NCBI RefSeq assembly: GCF_003863965.1
Contig: NZ_RRCN01000001.1
Location: forward strand, 186,001 to 250,000
Direction of reading: 5' to 3'
DNA from: Paenibacillus oralis
GTDB lineage: Bacteria > Bacillota > Bacilli > Paenibacillales > Paenibacillaceae
DNA: 64,000 nt
Below, in pieces: positions 1-7,204 of the stretch. How positions within the stretch are numbered: the first letter of the stretch is position 1; each line of letters begins with the position of its first letter. Position numbers and translations under genes: made by a program. The notes below the pieces were generated by a model. The model saw only the letters and a list, made by a program, of their open reading frames with translations, was not told where the DNA came from and ran no database searches.

Positions 1-2
1 GG

Positions 3-1343
3 GTGGACAACTCCACGGGAAGCAACGGCGGAGGCAGCGGTAGTAGCAGCGGCGGTAAAAAAAGCAGCACCACGGTGACGAGCCCGGCAACAGCTCCCGC
101 CACACCGTCGGGAAGCTTGAGTGCTTCGGCGGAGGCTGTCATTGCAGCGGGCCATAAGCAGGTAAATCTCACCGTTAAGACGACTGCAGACGGCGGCGTC
201 ACGACGGCTACGGTAGGCGACAGCGAACTGAGCGCCGCGCTGGCTTCGGCGGGATCCGGATCGCCGGTCGCGATCGTGCTCAGCTTGCCCGGCACAACTG
301 TAACAAACGCCAAGGCATCGTTCACAGCCGGGCAAGTCAAGCAATTTGCCGATCTGCATCCGCAAAGCGTGATCGTGTTTAGCGCAGCGGGTTCCGCATT
401 GTCTTTGCCGGTTAGCCTACTGGCGCAAGCTCCGGCTTCCGCCGGACTCGACCTGATCATCGAGCCGTCCGAATCCGGCAAAGCCGCCTTTACGGAGCAT
501 GCTCCCGGCGCAACGGTTCTCGGGACGCCGGTTCTTTTTGCAGCGAACTGGGTCGCCGAGTCCGGAAGCACGCCGCTCAAAGTGCCGGCCGGCACTTTCA
601 TCAAGCGGGCGTTCACTGTACCGGGTCAAATTGAGCCGGGCACGGCCGGAGTCCTTTATGAAGAGAACGGTGAAGTTAGACCGGTTGCCTCGGTATTCAC
701 GGCCCGGGAAGACAAGACGACGCTGGTCACGGTAAACCGCCCTGGATTTTCCGTGTATGCCGCCGTCACTCGCACGATTCAATTCGAGGATATTGCCGGT
801 TCCCCGGCAGCGGACCATATTCAGGCGCTGGCAAGCAAGTTCATCATTGAAGGAACTTCCGCAGGCAAGTTTTCGCCAAACGGTAACTTGACCCGCGCGG
901 AATTCACGTCCTTGCTCGTACGGGCGCTCGGTCTGAAAGCGCAAGGCACAACCGCCAAGTTCGGCGACGTGAAGGCGACCGACTGGTTCGCCGAAGATAT
1001 CGCCGCCGCTAATGAAGCCGGCATCATCCATGGCAAAAGCCAAAGCGTGTTTGCTCCCGGCGCAAGCGTAACGCGTCAGGAAATGGCGGCGATTCTGGCA
1101 AGAGCTTTGACGTTTACGGGAGCCAAGCTGCCGCAGGCCGATTCGCCTGCCGCCGCTTACGCCGATGCGGCGGAAATTGCCGATTACGCCAAAGGCAGCG
1201 TTCGGACGTTAACGGCCGCCGGCGTTATCGGCGGTGTGGAAGCTGACGGCGGAACCAACTTCCGTCCGAACGCCACCGCAACACGTGAAACCGCAGCCTC
1301 TGCGCTGTATCTGCTGCTCAGCAAGGCGGGTTTGTCCGATTAA
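3..1343 (+). CDS. SLH-domain surface protein (3' part)
   Basis: The frame is open at the window edge, so the start is probably outside. What is visible is about 446 residues: a Gly/Ser-rich low-complexity linker (about residues 4-40), a Thr/Ala/Ser-rich beta-type region of unknown fold (about 40-255) and three consecutive S-layer homology motifs (about 260-440) with typical cores such as FEDI, TRAEF, TRQEM and TRETA. Known role of the family: SLH triplets bind pyruvylated secondary cell-wall polymer, so the protein should be anchored at the cell surface. The job of the upstream region cannot be read. A clear terminator follows within 45 bases, so this is the last gene of its transcript. Confidence 0.9.
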   Translation: MDNSTGSNGGGSGSSSGGKKSSTTVTSPATAPATPSGSLSASAEAVIAAGHKQVNLTVKTTADGGVTTATVGDSELSAALASAGSGSPVAIVLSLPGTTVTNAKASFTAGQVKQFADLHPQSVIVFSAAGSALSLPVSLLAQAPASAGLDLIIEPSESGKAAFTEHAPGATVLGTPVLFAANWVAESGSTPLKVPAGTFIKRAFTVPGQIEPGTAGVLYEENGEVRPVASVFTAREDKTTLVTVNRPGFSVYAAVTRTIQFEDIAGSPAADHIQALASKFIIEGTSAGKFSPNGNLTRAEFTSLLVRALGLKAQGTTAKFGDVKATDWFAEDIAAANEAGIIHGKSQSVFAPGASVTRQEMAAILARALTFTGAKLPQADSPAAAYADAAEIADYAKGSVRTLTAAGVIGGVEADGGTNFRPNATATRETAASALYLLLSKAGLSD

Positions 1344-1383
1344 CAACCGGATTCCGGCCAAGAAAGCGGCAATAGATTAACGG

Positions 1384-1427
1384 GAAAAGGCGATGCAGAA
1401 AATCATCTGCACCGCCTTTTCTCTATT
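1384..1427 (+). terminator. Rho-independent terminator of SLH gene
   Basis: An aaaaggcg-atgcag arm pairs with ctgca-ccgcctttt across a short loop, and the right arm ends in a T-rich run. It lies 40 bases after the SLH stop codon. Confidence 0.8.
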
Positions 1428-1521
1428 TCATATGTTTGTAAATCGGCTGACTATCAAGCAAGCAAACTTACTTTTGAGGACAGTCCCGTTACTTATATTA
1501 AATATATTGAAATTAATGCTT

Positions 1522-1641
1522 CTATAAACCACCATGCTGACCATAGGTTATGACAGTAGGTTGATGAATAAAACTTGCGTCGGGAATAGCAAATACTAAA
1601 AACACAAGCATAGCCGCTGCGATAACTATTTTATTCTTCAT
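1522..1641 (-). CDS. Putative exported quorum-sensing signal peptide (39 aa)
   Basis: Small gene read directly from the minus strand: ATG at 1641-1639, TAG at 1524-1522. The product starts MKNK, continues with a hydrophobic stretch (IVIAAAMLVFLVFAIP) typical of a Sec signal, and ends in a short polar tail, VITYGQHGGL. Its ATG overlaps the stop of the upstream regulator in ATGA, so the two are translationally coupled. This is the arrangement of RRNPP systems (PlcR-PapR, AimR-AimP and the AimR-like pairs described in Paenibacillus), where the exported pro-peptide is trimmed to its C-terminal 5-10 residues, re-imported by Opp and bound by the regulator. Peptide identity and mature form are inference. 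Confidence 0.75.
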   Translation of the reverse strand: MKNKIVIAAAMLVFLVFAIPDASFIHQPTVITYGQHGGL

Positions 1642-3002
1642 ACGACCTGACGCACCTCACTAACTATGTTCTTGTACTTTAAACATAATTCTTCAGTTGC
1701 TATGTACCTGACTTGTTCAAATAAAACCATAAACTTAATAATACTATCCTCTTTGTTAATTATAACTGAATTTTCCAGGCCTAACATCATATATTTGAAA
1801 CCGCTTTTGTAATCACCTTTACGCACATAATAAAAAGTAAGATCGTACAGAAACTTGTTAAAGTAATCGGGTATCACCTGACTCATATAAAAATCATTTG
1901 TTCGCTGACGTTCATAAGCTTCTATTTCCGAACTAAATTGTTGGAGGATATGATCCACATCCATTTGATATCGGTTTGCGGCATACAGAATATTAAATAA
2001 TCCCGGTAGAATCTCTTTCGGGTGTTGACGGAGATACTCTACATATTCCGGCAAAACACCAATATCGCCCCCCATAAGTTTATTGGCATAAATATTAGCC
2101 TCCGACCACTTTTGGAATAAATCCAGCCAGTGCTTGGTATCTGCATCCGTTTCTCTTACCCAGCTTAAATCTGCGTATTCATAAGTATATTGCAGCGCTT
2201 TTTCAAAATCATTCCTGCCTTCACATGCTTCCGCATATAAAAGTTTTGGGTACGCAATGTATACAAAAAACGGCCTGCTTAGCTTGCGCTGCATTTCCTG
2301 AAATTTTGCTGCGGATCGTTTTTTGCTAAAGTATAGTATTTTTGCTTTATGCTCCATTTCGTTAGCTAACGCTTCCATCCGATCCCATTGGCGTACGGAA
2401 CGATATAAATTTGCCAAATCCTTCAAGGCATCCAGCTGCCGGACTTCATCCAGCCGATCAACAAAGGGTTCAAATTGGTAGGCAAATTTGAGATTCCGCA
2501 CCTGGTCTTCCCCGATCCGGATATTGAACAGCCGGTACTGACATAAGGCCAACCGTTCCGAATACTGCCTTTTTTCGCTCATGGCCACATTTTCATACAG
2601 TATTTCCGCTGCCGCGTAGTTGCCGTTTTCAAACAACTCTTCGGCCATATCAAATAACGGAGTGGTATACGCCAAATCATCCAATAATAAACTTACGGTT
2701 TCTTGGACACAGTCCATCTTGCCCATTTCCGCACATTTACGAAGGAAGGGGCCGATCCTGCGCCAGTTGGGTTCAATATCTTGCAGGTATTCATGAATGT
2801 AGTTTTCATAAAAGTGCCCTTTAGGGAATCCCAACACTTCTGTGATACGATCCAAATGATCGGCGGTTAGTGTTCTAGCACCGTTTATCAAATAACTGCA
2901 CGTTCCTACGTTAATATCCAGTTTCAAAGCAAACTGTCTTGTGCTTAAACTATTTTGTTTCATATATAGCAAAACTTCTGCAAGTATCGTAGATGAGTTC
3001 AA
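1638..3002 (-). CDS. RRNPP-type HTH regulator (peptide receptor)
   Basis: A 454-residue cytoplasmic protein. Residues about 8-60 form an XRE-type helix-turn-helix (TRQFALKL, then CSYLINGARTLT). The rest is alpha-helical with TPR-like pairs (for example AEELFENGNYAAAEILYENV and EGRNDFEKALQYTYEYADL). This is the layout of PlcR/AimR-type receptors that bind short re-imported peptides and switch DNA binding. I place the start at TTG 3002 because aaggag lies 8 bases before it; the longer reading from 3044 has no ribosome site. The TTG overlaps the stop of the upstream small ORF (TTGA) and the stop overlaps the downstream peptide start (ATGA). The target genes are not visible. Confidence 0.8.
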   Translation of the reverse strand: MNSSTILAEVLLYMKQNSLSTRQFALKLDINVGTCSYLINGARTLTADHLDRITEVLGFPKGHFYENYIHEYLQDIEPNWRRIGPFLRKCAEMGKMDCVQETVSLLLDDLAYTTPLFDMAEELFENGNYAAAEILYENVAMSEKRQYSERLALCQYRLFNIRIGEDQVRNLKFAYQFEPFVDRLDEVRQLDALKDLANLYRSVRQWDRMEALANEMEHKAKILYFSKKRSAAKFQEMQRKLSRPFFVYIAYPKLLYAEACEGRNDFEKALQYTYEYADLSWVRETDADTKHWLDLFQKWSEANIYANKLMGGDIGVLPEYVEYLRQHPKEILPGLFNILYAANRYQMDVDHILQQFSSEIEAYERQRTNDFYMSQVIPDYFNKFLYDLTFYYVRKGDYKSGFKYMMLGLENSVIINKEDSIIKFMVLFEQVRYIATEELCLKYKNIVSEVRQVV

Positions 3003-3208
3003 TTTAACCACTCCTTCCCATCTGTAATGGAGGATAACATCCACAATATTGTTTGCATTGGAATTTTATGTATATCCAAACTATACGCTTTTTTTACAAT
3101 ACGGTCAATTGACTCTCTGGTTACAATTTCATTTAAAATACGGAAGAGTTCTTCTCGGTCTCCAGCATGGATTAATTTATAACTCAACTTTCGCAGAACG
3201 AAAACCAA
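2999..3208 (-). CDS. Small ORF coupled to the regulator, 5' end made of IS sequence
   Basis: The 69-codon frame ends DGKEWLN and shares TTGA with the regulator start, and its last codons carry the regulator's ribosome site. The first dozen codons (MVFVLRKLSYK) are translated from the IS terminal repeat at 3177-3196. The native protein therefore probably began further upstream and was cut by insertion. The remaining 57 residues (from LIHAGDREELF) are helical and charged, and I do not recognise the family. It could be the C-terminus of a small partner protein of the quorum-sensing locus. Whether it is still translated is uncertain. Confidence 0.45.
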   Translation of the reverse strand: MVFVLRKLSYKLIHAGDREELFRILNEIVTRESIDRIVKKAYSLDIHKIPMQTILWMLSSITDGKEWLN

Positions 3209-3406
3209 TGTAAAAACAGGTCAAGCATGGGTTTAACAGTGATGGAATGCGGGGCTTGAATCTGCTAGGAAGAGGGGGATATCCTACGAGCTCAAATGAG
3301 ATGTACTTTTGCATTTCAAGCACCCGAAATGGTAATTTCAGGATAATAGGATGCACTTTTGCAGTTGATGAAAAACGATAATTATGCTGTGGTAGTTGAG
3401 TTATAA
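3177..3406. mobile_element. 230-bp MITE-like unit with IS ends
   Basis: Bounded on the left by ttataactcaactttcgcag (3177-3196) and on the right by the inverted gttgagttataa (3395-3406). The right TTATAA is shared with the left end of the next element at 3401. No coding content was found. It contains two copies of a dispersed motif (atgyacttttgca) at 3301 and 3351. It may be a deletion derivative of the neighbouring IS or a solo fragment. The boundaries are inferred from the repeats only. Confidence 0.45.
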
Positions 3407-3408
3407 CT

Positions 3409-3690
3409 CAACTTCCGCAGCAAAAAATCGGCAGATAAGTCTTGATTTAGCTGGGTAAAGCAGCAATCCATTGCCAGAGTTGACGCTGAATCATAGGCGG
3501 ACAGTGTCTTCCCTAAATCGGGCAAGCAACTTGACCGCTTTGTTACGATTCCGCTTAAACATGGAAGCATCAACGATGAAGAGGGCGTCACGATCCGCCG
3601 AGGTCAGCGCACCCATCTTTTGCACCGTAGCCGTTTCGAGCAGTGTCACAAATCGACGCCAGGTGAGGTGGCTGTCTAAAGGAGGCGTGT
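3409..3690 (-). pseudogene. Broken DDE transposase (IS4-like)
   Basis: The minus strand reads a central piece (about 3530-3690, with LFIVDASMFKRNRNKAVKLLARF) typical of IS4-type DDE transposases, where the Asp of VDAS is a likely catalytic residue. It then jumps to a C-terminal piece (IQRQLWQWIAALPS, one in-frame stop, IKTYLPIFCCGS), which ends right at the terminal repeat. The middle is missing and frames change, so this is a relic. A matching central fragment lies beside the second copy at 55.4 kb. Confidence 0.65.
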
Positions 3691-3726
3691 CTTGGTGTCT
3701 GGTGTCTTGGTGTCCCCGCCTACAGC

Positions 3727-5148
3727 CTTTGCACGATTATCCCTTTCGTTCAGAGAGCGGGGGGTGGGGGCTAGGCAAGGGTTCCAAAAAAAGAGAGAAG
3801 AAAAAGAGAGGGTGAAAAATGAGGCGGTTCAGGTGAGATTTTCGGCTTGATCGGGGAACATATGTTTGGTATAATGAAATAAATGGAACGTACATTCGTA
3901 AATTCTTGATTCGGGGGCGAGTGAACATGGAGGTCAATACGGGAACGGAACTTCAACCATTCAGTAGCCGTTATAACAACGAGCAGTCCTGCATGGAGGC
4001 GGTGATCGCGATGAAGTGGCCAAGCGACTTCGTCTGCCCGCGCTGCGCCCACACTCAGTGCAGCCGTCTGACTTCCCGGCACATCCCCTTGTTCGAGTGC
4101 GGAAAGTGCAAGCATCAAACGTCGGCTTTGGTCGGCACGATTTTTGAAGGAACGCATTTGCCCCTGCTCAAGTGGTTCAAGGCGCTGGAGTTGTTCTTGC
4201 TTGAGGACGGCATCTCGGCGATGCGGCTGAGCAAGGTGATCCGGGTCACCTACAAAACCGCCTGGTTGATGCTGCACAAAATACGCCATGCCGTGGGAGA
4301 GTTCGATGCCCGAGAGTTGCTCCGCGGAGACGTGAAGGTGAACAGCGATCTGTACGGGCGTAATCCGTCCCGGCTTCAGTTTTCGCATCCGTATGCCTCG
4401 GCGGTCGTAGCGGGATGCACGGTCACGGAGTCGGACGAGCCGGAGCAGGTCAAAATCCGGCTGGTACCGCATAAGAGAGGAGATGGACAAAGGGCAAACC
4501 GTCACGAACTCGCCGCGTTCATCAACAAGCATGTGGATGTCCGTACATCGGTGGTAGAGTCGTTTCCTCTAGCCTATCGGCTGTATGCGCCCTTGCGAAA
4601 AGTGGTGAGAGAGGCGTGGGAATCGCTGAAGAGTACGTATGTAGCCTTGGGACTGAAGCATCTGCAGGCGTACCTAAACGAGTACACCGTACGCCGCTCG
4701 CTGCGCCGGCCCGGAGCCGAAGAAACGATGCGGCAGAAGTTGCTGCACATGTGTGTGGCGATTCCGGCGATCCCTTACCGCCAGCTGATCGCGCGCCAAC
4801 CGAACCAGCCCCTTGCGGCTGCGGCCTGATCGAGACGCTGTAATAGTGGGGGAAGTTTGACGCAGATCAACTTAATGGGTAGGGGTTAACATAAACAGTC
4901 CGAACGTTGCTGCAGATGGAAAGGTTCAGGCTACAGCAAAATCAAGGTCTTTTCGTTACCCTCGCGTTTTGTCCTTGATCTCTTGTCTTGCTCTCTTGTC
5001 CGGCCTGTTTCACCTCCCCTAAACCTGATTCCTTCTCCTAAGCCCGTCTAAATTATCTCGAACCGATCTGCTTCTCCACCAAATATTTTCTTCTCCCGAG
5101 CTTGTCGGTTTCTCTGCTGACCTGATCAAACGGGATAATCGTGCAAAG
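3727..5148 (+). mobile_element. Inner IS1595-type element, copy 1
   Basis: Inverted ends ctttgcacgattatccc (3727-3743) and gggataatcgtgcaaag (5132-5148) flank one transposase gene. The element interrupts the older DDE transposase relic. I see no matching 8-bp target duplication next to the ends, so either the true ends lie slightly outside or the flanks have changed. A second copy with the same ends is at 55683-57081, same orientation. Confidence 0.65.
3927..4829 (+). CDS. IS1595-family transposase, copy 1
   Basis: About 300 residues from ATG 3927 (gggggcga lies 9 bases before it). Order: N-terminal zinc ribbon (CPRC at about 37-40, CGKC at about 58-61), then the GTIFEGTHLPLLKWF helix typical of IS1595/ISXO2 transposases, an HTH-like stretch (SAMRLSKVIRVTYKTAW), and a C-terminal part ending in HLQAYLNEYTVRRSLRR, which matches the family's end motif. 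The usual VDET box that holds the first catalytic Asp reads VNSD here, and the second Asp region reads VESFPLAY, so canonical catalytic residues are not evident. The near-identical second copy argues for recent mobility. It may be moved in trans or use shifted residues. Confidence 0.75.
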   Translation: MEVNTGTELQPFSSRYNNEQSCMEAVIAMKWPSDFVCPRCAHTQCSRLTSRHIPLFECGKCKHQTSALVGTIFEGTHLPLLKWFKALELFLLEDGISAMRLSKVIRVTYKTAWLMLHKIRHAVGEFDARELLRGDVKVNSDLYGRNPSRLQFSHPYASAVVAGCTVTESDEPEQVKIRLVPHKRGDGQRANRHELAAFINKHVDVRTSVVESFPLAYRLYAPLRKVVREAWESLKSTYVALGLKHLQAYLNEYTVRRSLRRPGAEETMRQKLLHMCVAIPAIPYRQLIARQPNQPLAAAA

Positions 5149-5425
5149 CGTCCGGACAGTGAGTGTTGATCTGCCGCCCAACCTACCGGTCTTCTATGTC
5201 CTCAAGCTTCCAACGCCCTTCCGCGTTTCTTGCCACGATCGGTTTTGGACTTGACTGGCAAGCAAGGAATATAAGGTCTATAACAATGAAAGACACCTCT
5301 TCTGTCTGATCGCAGAAGCTCTTCACTCTCGCTTTACCAAACGAAGCGGTGTTTTTCTATTTTGCCAGCCGCCTATCTTAATTCTTTGAAAATCTTCAGC
5401 TCAAGGGCTCAAGCTGATTTTTGCT
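5149..5425. other. Right flank of nested IS, non-coding
   Basis: This stretch lies between the inner and outer inverted repeats. Parts of it (about 5149-5185 and 5285-5315) recur after the second inner element at 57.08-57.21 kb. On the minus strand a broken frame with KSKTDRGKKRGRALE is readable, probably another transposase relic. No intact gene is present. Confidence 0.4.
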
Positions 5426-5453
5426 CTGCGAAAGTTGAGTTATAAATATAATC

Positions 5454-5493
5454 TTAAAAAAACAGACCTTCCCTCGACTGCGGGAAGGCCATT
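5454..5493 (-). terminator. Terminator of sulfotransferase-like gene
   Basis: On the minus strand a ggccttccc stem, an 8-base loop and gggaaggtc are followed by seven T residues, 20 bases after the stop codon. Confidence 0.85.
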
Positions 5494-5511
5494 TTATGAT
5501 CTGCTTCTTTT

Positions 5512-6273
5512 TCACCAATCAAAATCCTGTTCATACCCCAAGTAGATGAGCAGTTCGCCCGCAACCTTTTTGAATGCGGCTATGGTCTCCGGGGTGTACG
5601 CTTTTTTCCATCCCCCCGGCGGCAAGATATGTTTCGGCTTCTCCGGTTTCAACTGACCGATCCGCTGGATATACTGCTCCTTCGTTAACGTTCGCTCCCC
5701 GTCCTGAAGATCGGGCCACAAATAGTCCACGATACGCGCAAGCTCCTCGTGCAGCAGTTTGGGATCGTCTGCAGCCTTTTCATAACGAACCGTCAAGGTG
5801 CCGGGATCGTCCATCCACCGCAAATACCGGTTGTAATGCTCATTGATATCCCCGTAGCCAATCTGCACCTCTCCGAACTGCTTGGAGACGGCCCTGCTTT
5901 CCATAAAACCGGTTATCATCCGGAGCAGACGCTCGTTCATCGATTTCAAATGCTGGCGAAAATATGTTTGATGTGGATGTTTGGGGTCCCTCAAAATAGA
6001 AAAAAGCATACTTAAGATCATGTCGCGCGGATCTCTGACCATGAAAATCCGGCGAATTCGCTGCGCATCCATAAACCGCTTCACCGTCTCGCTGTGGTAG
6101 AGATACCCCGTGCGGATTTCCCCGGGTTTCAATTTCAGCAGCTCGTCTTGTACATCCCCCTCCCACTGGTTCACCCATGTTCCCTTGCTAAGCGGCAGCA
6201 ATTGCGGCATAAGGGAATACATCTCTTCGAGTCCGGACTCCGGAACCCCGATCACGAGTAATTTTACCGGCAT
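5512..6273 (-). CDS. Sulfotransferase-domain protein
   Basis: 253 residues, cytoplasmic. The N-terminus has a P-loop-like 5'-phosphosulfate site (GVPESGLEEM, residues 9-18), the middle has the 3'-phosphate region (RRIFMVRDPRDMILSML, about 94-110), and the tail (PGGWKKAYTPETIAAF, then LGYEQDFDW) is usual for PAPS-dependent sulfotransferases. The family moves sulfate from PAPS to sugar or other hydroxyls. The exact acceptor cannot be read. It is divergent from the glycan operon at 6554 and could act on the same surface glycan, which is inference. It is a single-gene transcript with its own terminator. Confidence 0.75.
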   Translation of the reverse strand: MPVKLLVIGVPESGLEEMYSLMPQLLPLSKGTWVNQWEGDVQDELLKLKPGEIRTGYLYHSETVKRFMDAQRIRRIFMVRDPRDMILSMLFSILRDPKHPHQTYFRQHLKSMNERLLRMITGFMESRAVSKQFGEVQIGYGDINEHYNRYLRWMDDPGTLTVRYEKAADDPKLLHEELARIVDYLWPDLQDGERTLTKEQYIQRIGQLKPEKPKHILPPGGWKKAYTPETIAAFKKVAGELLIYLGYEQDFDW

Positions 6274-6553
6274 CCTATCGCCAACTCCTTTCTTTTCCGT
6301 TTTCTCTATTAATCTATGTTTCTATCGAGCGGCGGTGCTTGTACGCTTATCTCTGAAAATCAAAAACTAGCAATTTTTTTAAAAATTCATATGAGCACCC
6401 AAGCAGATGCAGAGAATCTTGCATTTCATAGTATTAGAAAACGATAGAGTGAGGTGAGAACGATAGAGTCGGGAAGCATTTCATAGAAAAGCAGGTTGGC
6501 AAGAAAGCAGGTTTCGTAAAAAAGGAAAGGAGTAAAGGAAAGGAGTATAAGAG
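6274..6553. promoter_or_regulatory. Divergent intergenic region with direct repeats
   Basis: 280 bases between two divergent genes. It holds nested direct duplications: gcatttcatag at 6421 and 6476, acgatagagt at 6441 and 6460, aaagcaggtt at about 6488 and 6504, and a doubled ribosome site aaggaaaggagta at 6522 and 6535. CATAGTATT at 6427 resembles a mother-cell sigma factor -10 box, but no matching -35 box is convincing. No gene was found. Confidence 0.4.
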
Positions 6554-7204
6554 ATGAAACTGGCAGATTTAAAAGGCAGCTACGACGCAATCTTCAGCTT
6601 GGGGGACCTATGTTTATCTTCGCTGCAGCTGGAAAAAAACAATCTTCGTCCCTACGCCGGCGTATTCGACTGGGTGGCTTCGCCGAATCTTGACGACGTA
6701 TGCGGGCTGATCGCCAATAAGTTCAAAGGATTTATGGAACTGGAAAATTTGCGGGTAGGCGGGGTAACGGAAACCGGGATGATCTGGGTAACGGATGACG
6801 CGAATTCCATCATTTCAAGCCACGATTTCGAAGCGAGTAAAAATACGGTGGCCGACCTTAATTCCTATCCCGAGGTGAAGGCCAAATATGACCGGCGCAT
6901 TGAGCGGTTCCTGAGCAAATTGGCCACGAGCCGGCGGATTCTGTTCGTGCGCACCGAAGGCACTTTGGAAGAGGCCAAGCTGCTGGAAGAGACGCTGAAC
7001 CGCGCCGTCAAGCGCGATTTCCGGGTGCTGCTCGTCAATCACACGCAGGTCAGGGGCATCGTGGAGCTAAACTGGCCGCTCGAGAAGGTTTGCGCCATTC
7101 AACTGTCCGATCTCGATAAATGGAACGGCAATGATCATCAATGGAAGCAGATATTTCAAGGAATTCGTTATGTATCCAACTTAAACGAGGGGGGAGAAAA
7201 ATGA
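6554..7204 (+). CDS. DUF1796 putative cysteine peptidase
   Basis: 216 residues. The N-terminal motifs (IFSLGDLCLSSLQLEKNNLR, then AGVFDWV, then SSHDF) are those of the DUF1796 papain-fold family, with Cys-24 region and the His of SHDF as likely active residues. The true activity of the family is not established; members are common in Bacillus and Paenibacillus next to sugar-nucleotide and glycosyltransferase genes. It is the first gene of a tightly packed operon: its TGA overlaps the next ATG (ATGA). A duplicated Shine-Dalgarno stretch precedes it. A role in surface or spore glycan assembly is suggested by the neighbours only. Confidence 0.75.
   Translation: MKLADLKGSYDAIFSLGDLCLSSLQLEKNNLRPYAGVFDWVASPNLDDVCGLIANKFKGFMELENLRVGGVTETGMIWVTDDANSIISSHDFEASKNTVADLNSYPEVKAKYDRRIERFLSKLATSRRILFVRTEGTLEEAKLLEETLNRAVKRDFRVLLVNHTQVRGIVELNWPLEKVCAIQLSDLDKWNGNDHQWKQIFQGIRYVSNLNEGGEK

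Larger units (their letters stand above)
3401..5445. mobile_element. Outer IS element (decayed, carries a nested IS1595-type element)
   Basis: Left end ttataactcaacttccgcag (3401-3420) and right end ctgcgaaagttgagttataa (5426-5445) are inverted repeats differing at one base. The minus strand at the left end encodes the tail of a DDE transposase followed by a central fragment, both broken. A second element with its own inverted ends (3727-5148) sits inside. TTATAA occurs at both tips and may be the duplicated target. About 2.0 kb in total. Confidence 0.6.

Noticed and set aside
3771..4532. Minus-strand open frame of 253 codons across the IS1595-type transposase
   Set aside because: Shadow of the transposase; it occurs in both IS copies only because the DNA is duplicated.
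6274..6553. Riboswitch before the DUF1796 operon
   Set aside because: The region shows direct repeats but no long stems or known riboswitch core.
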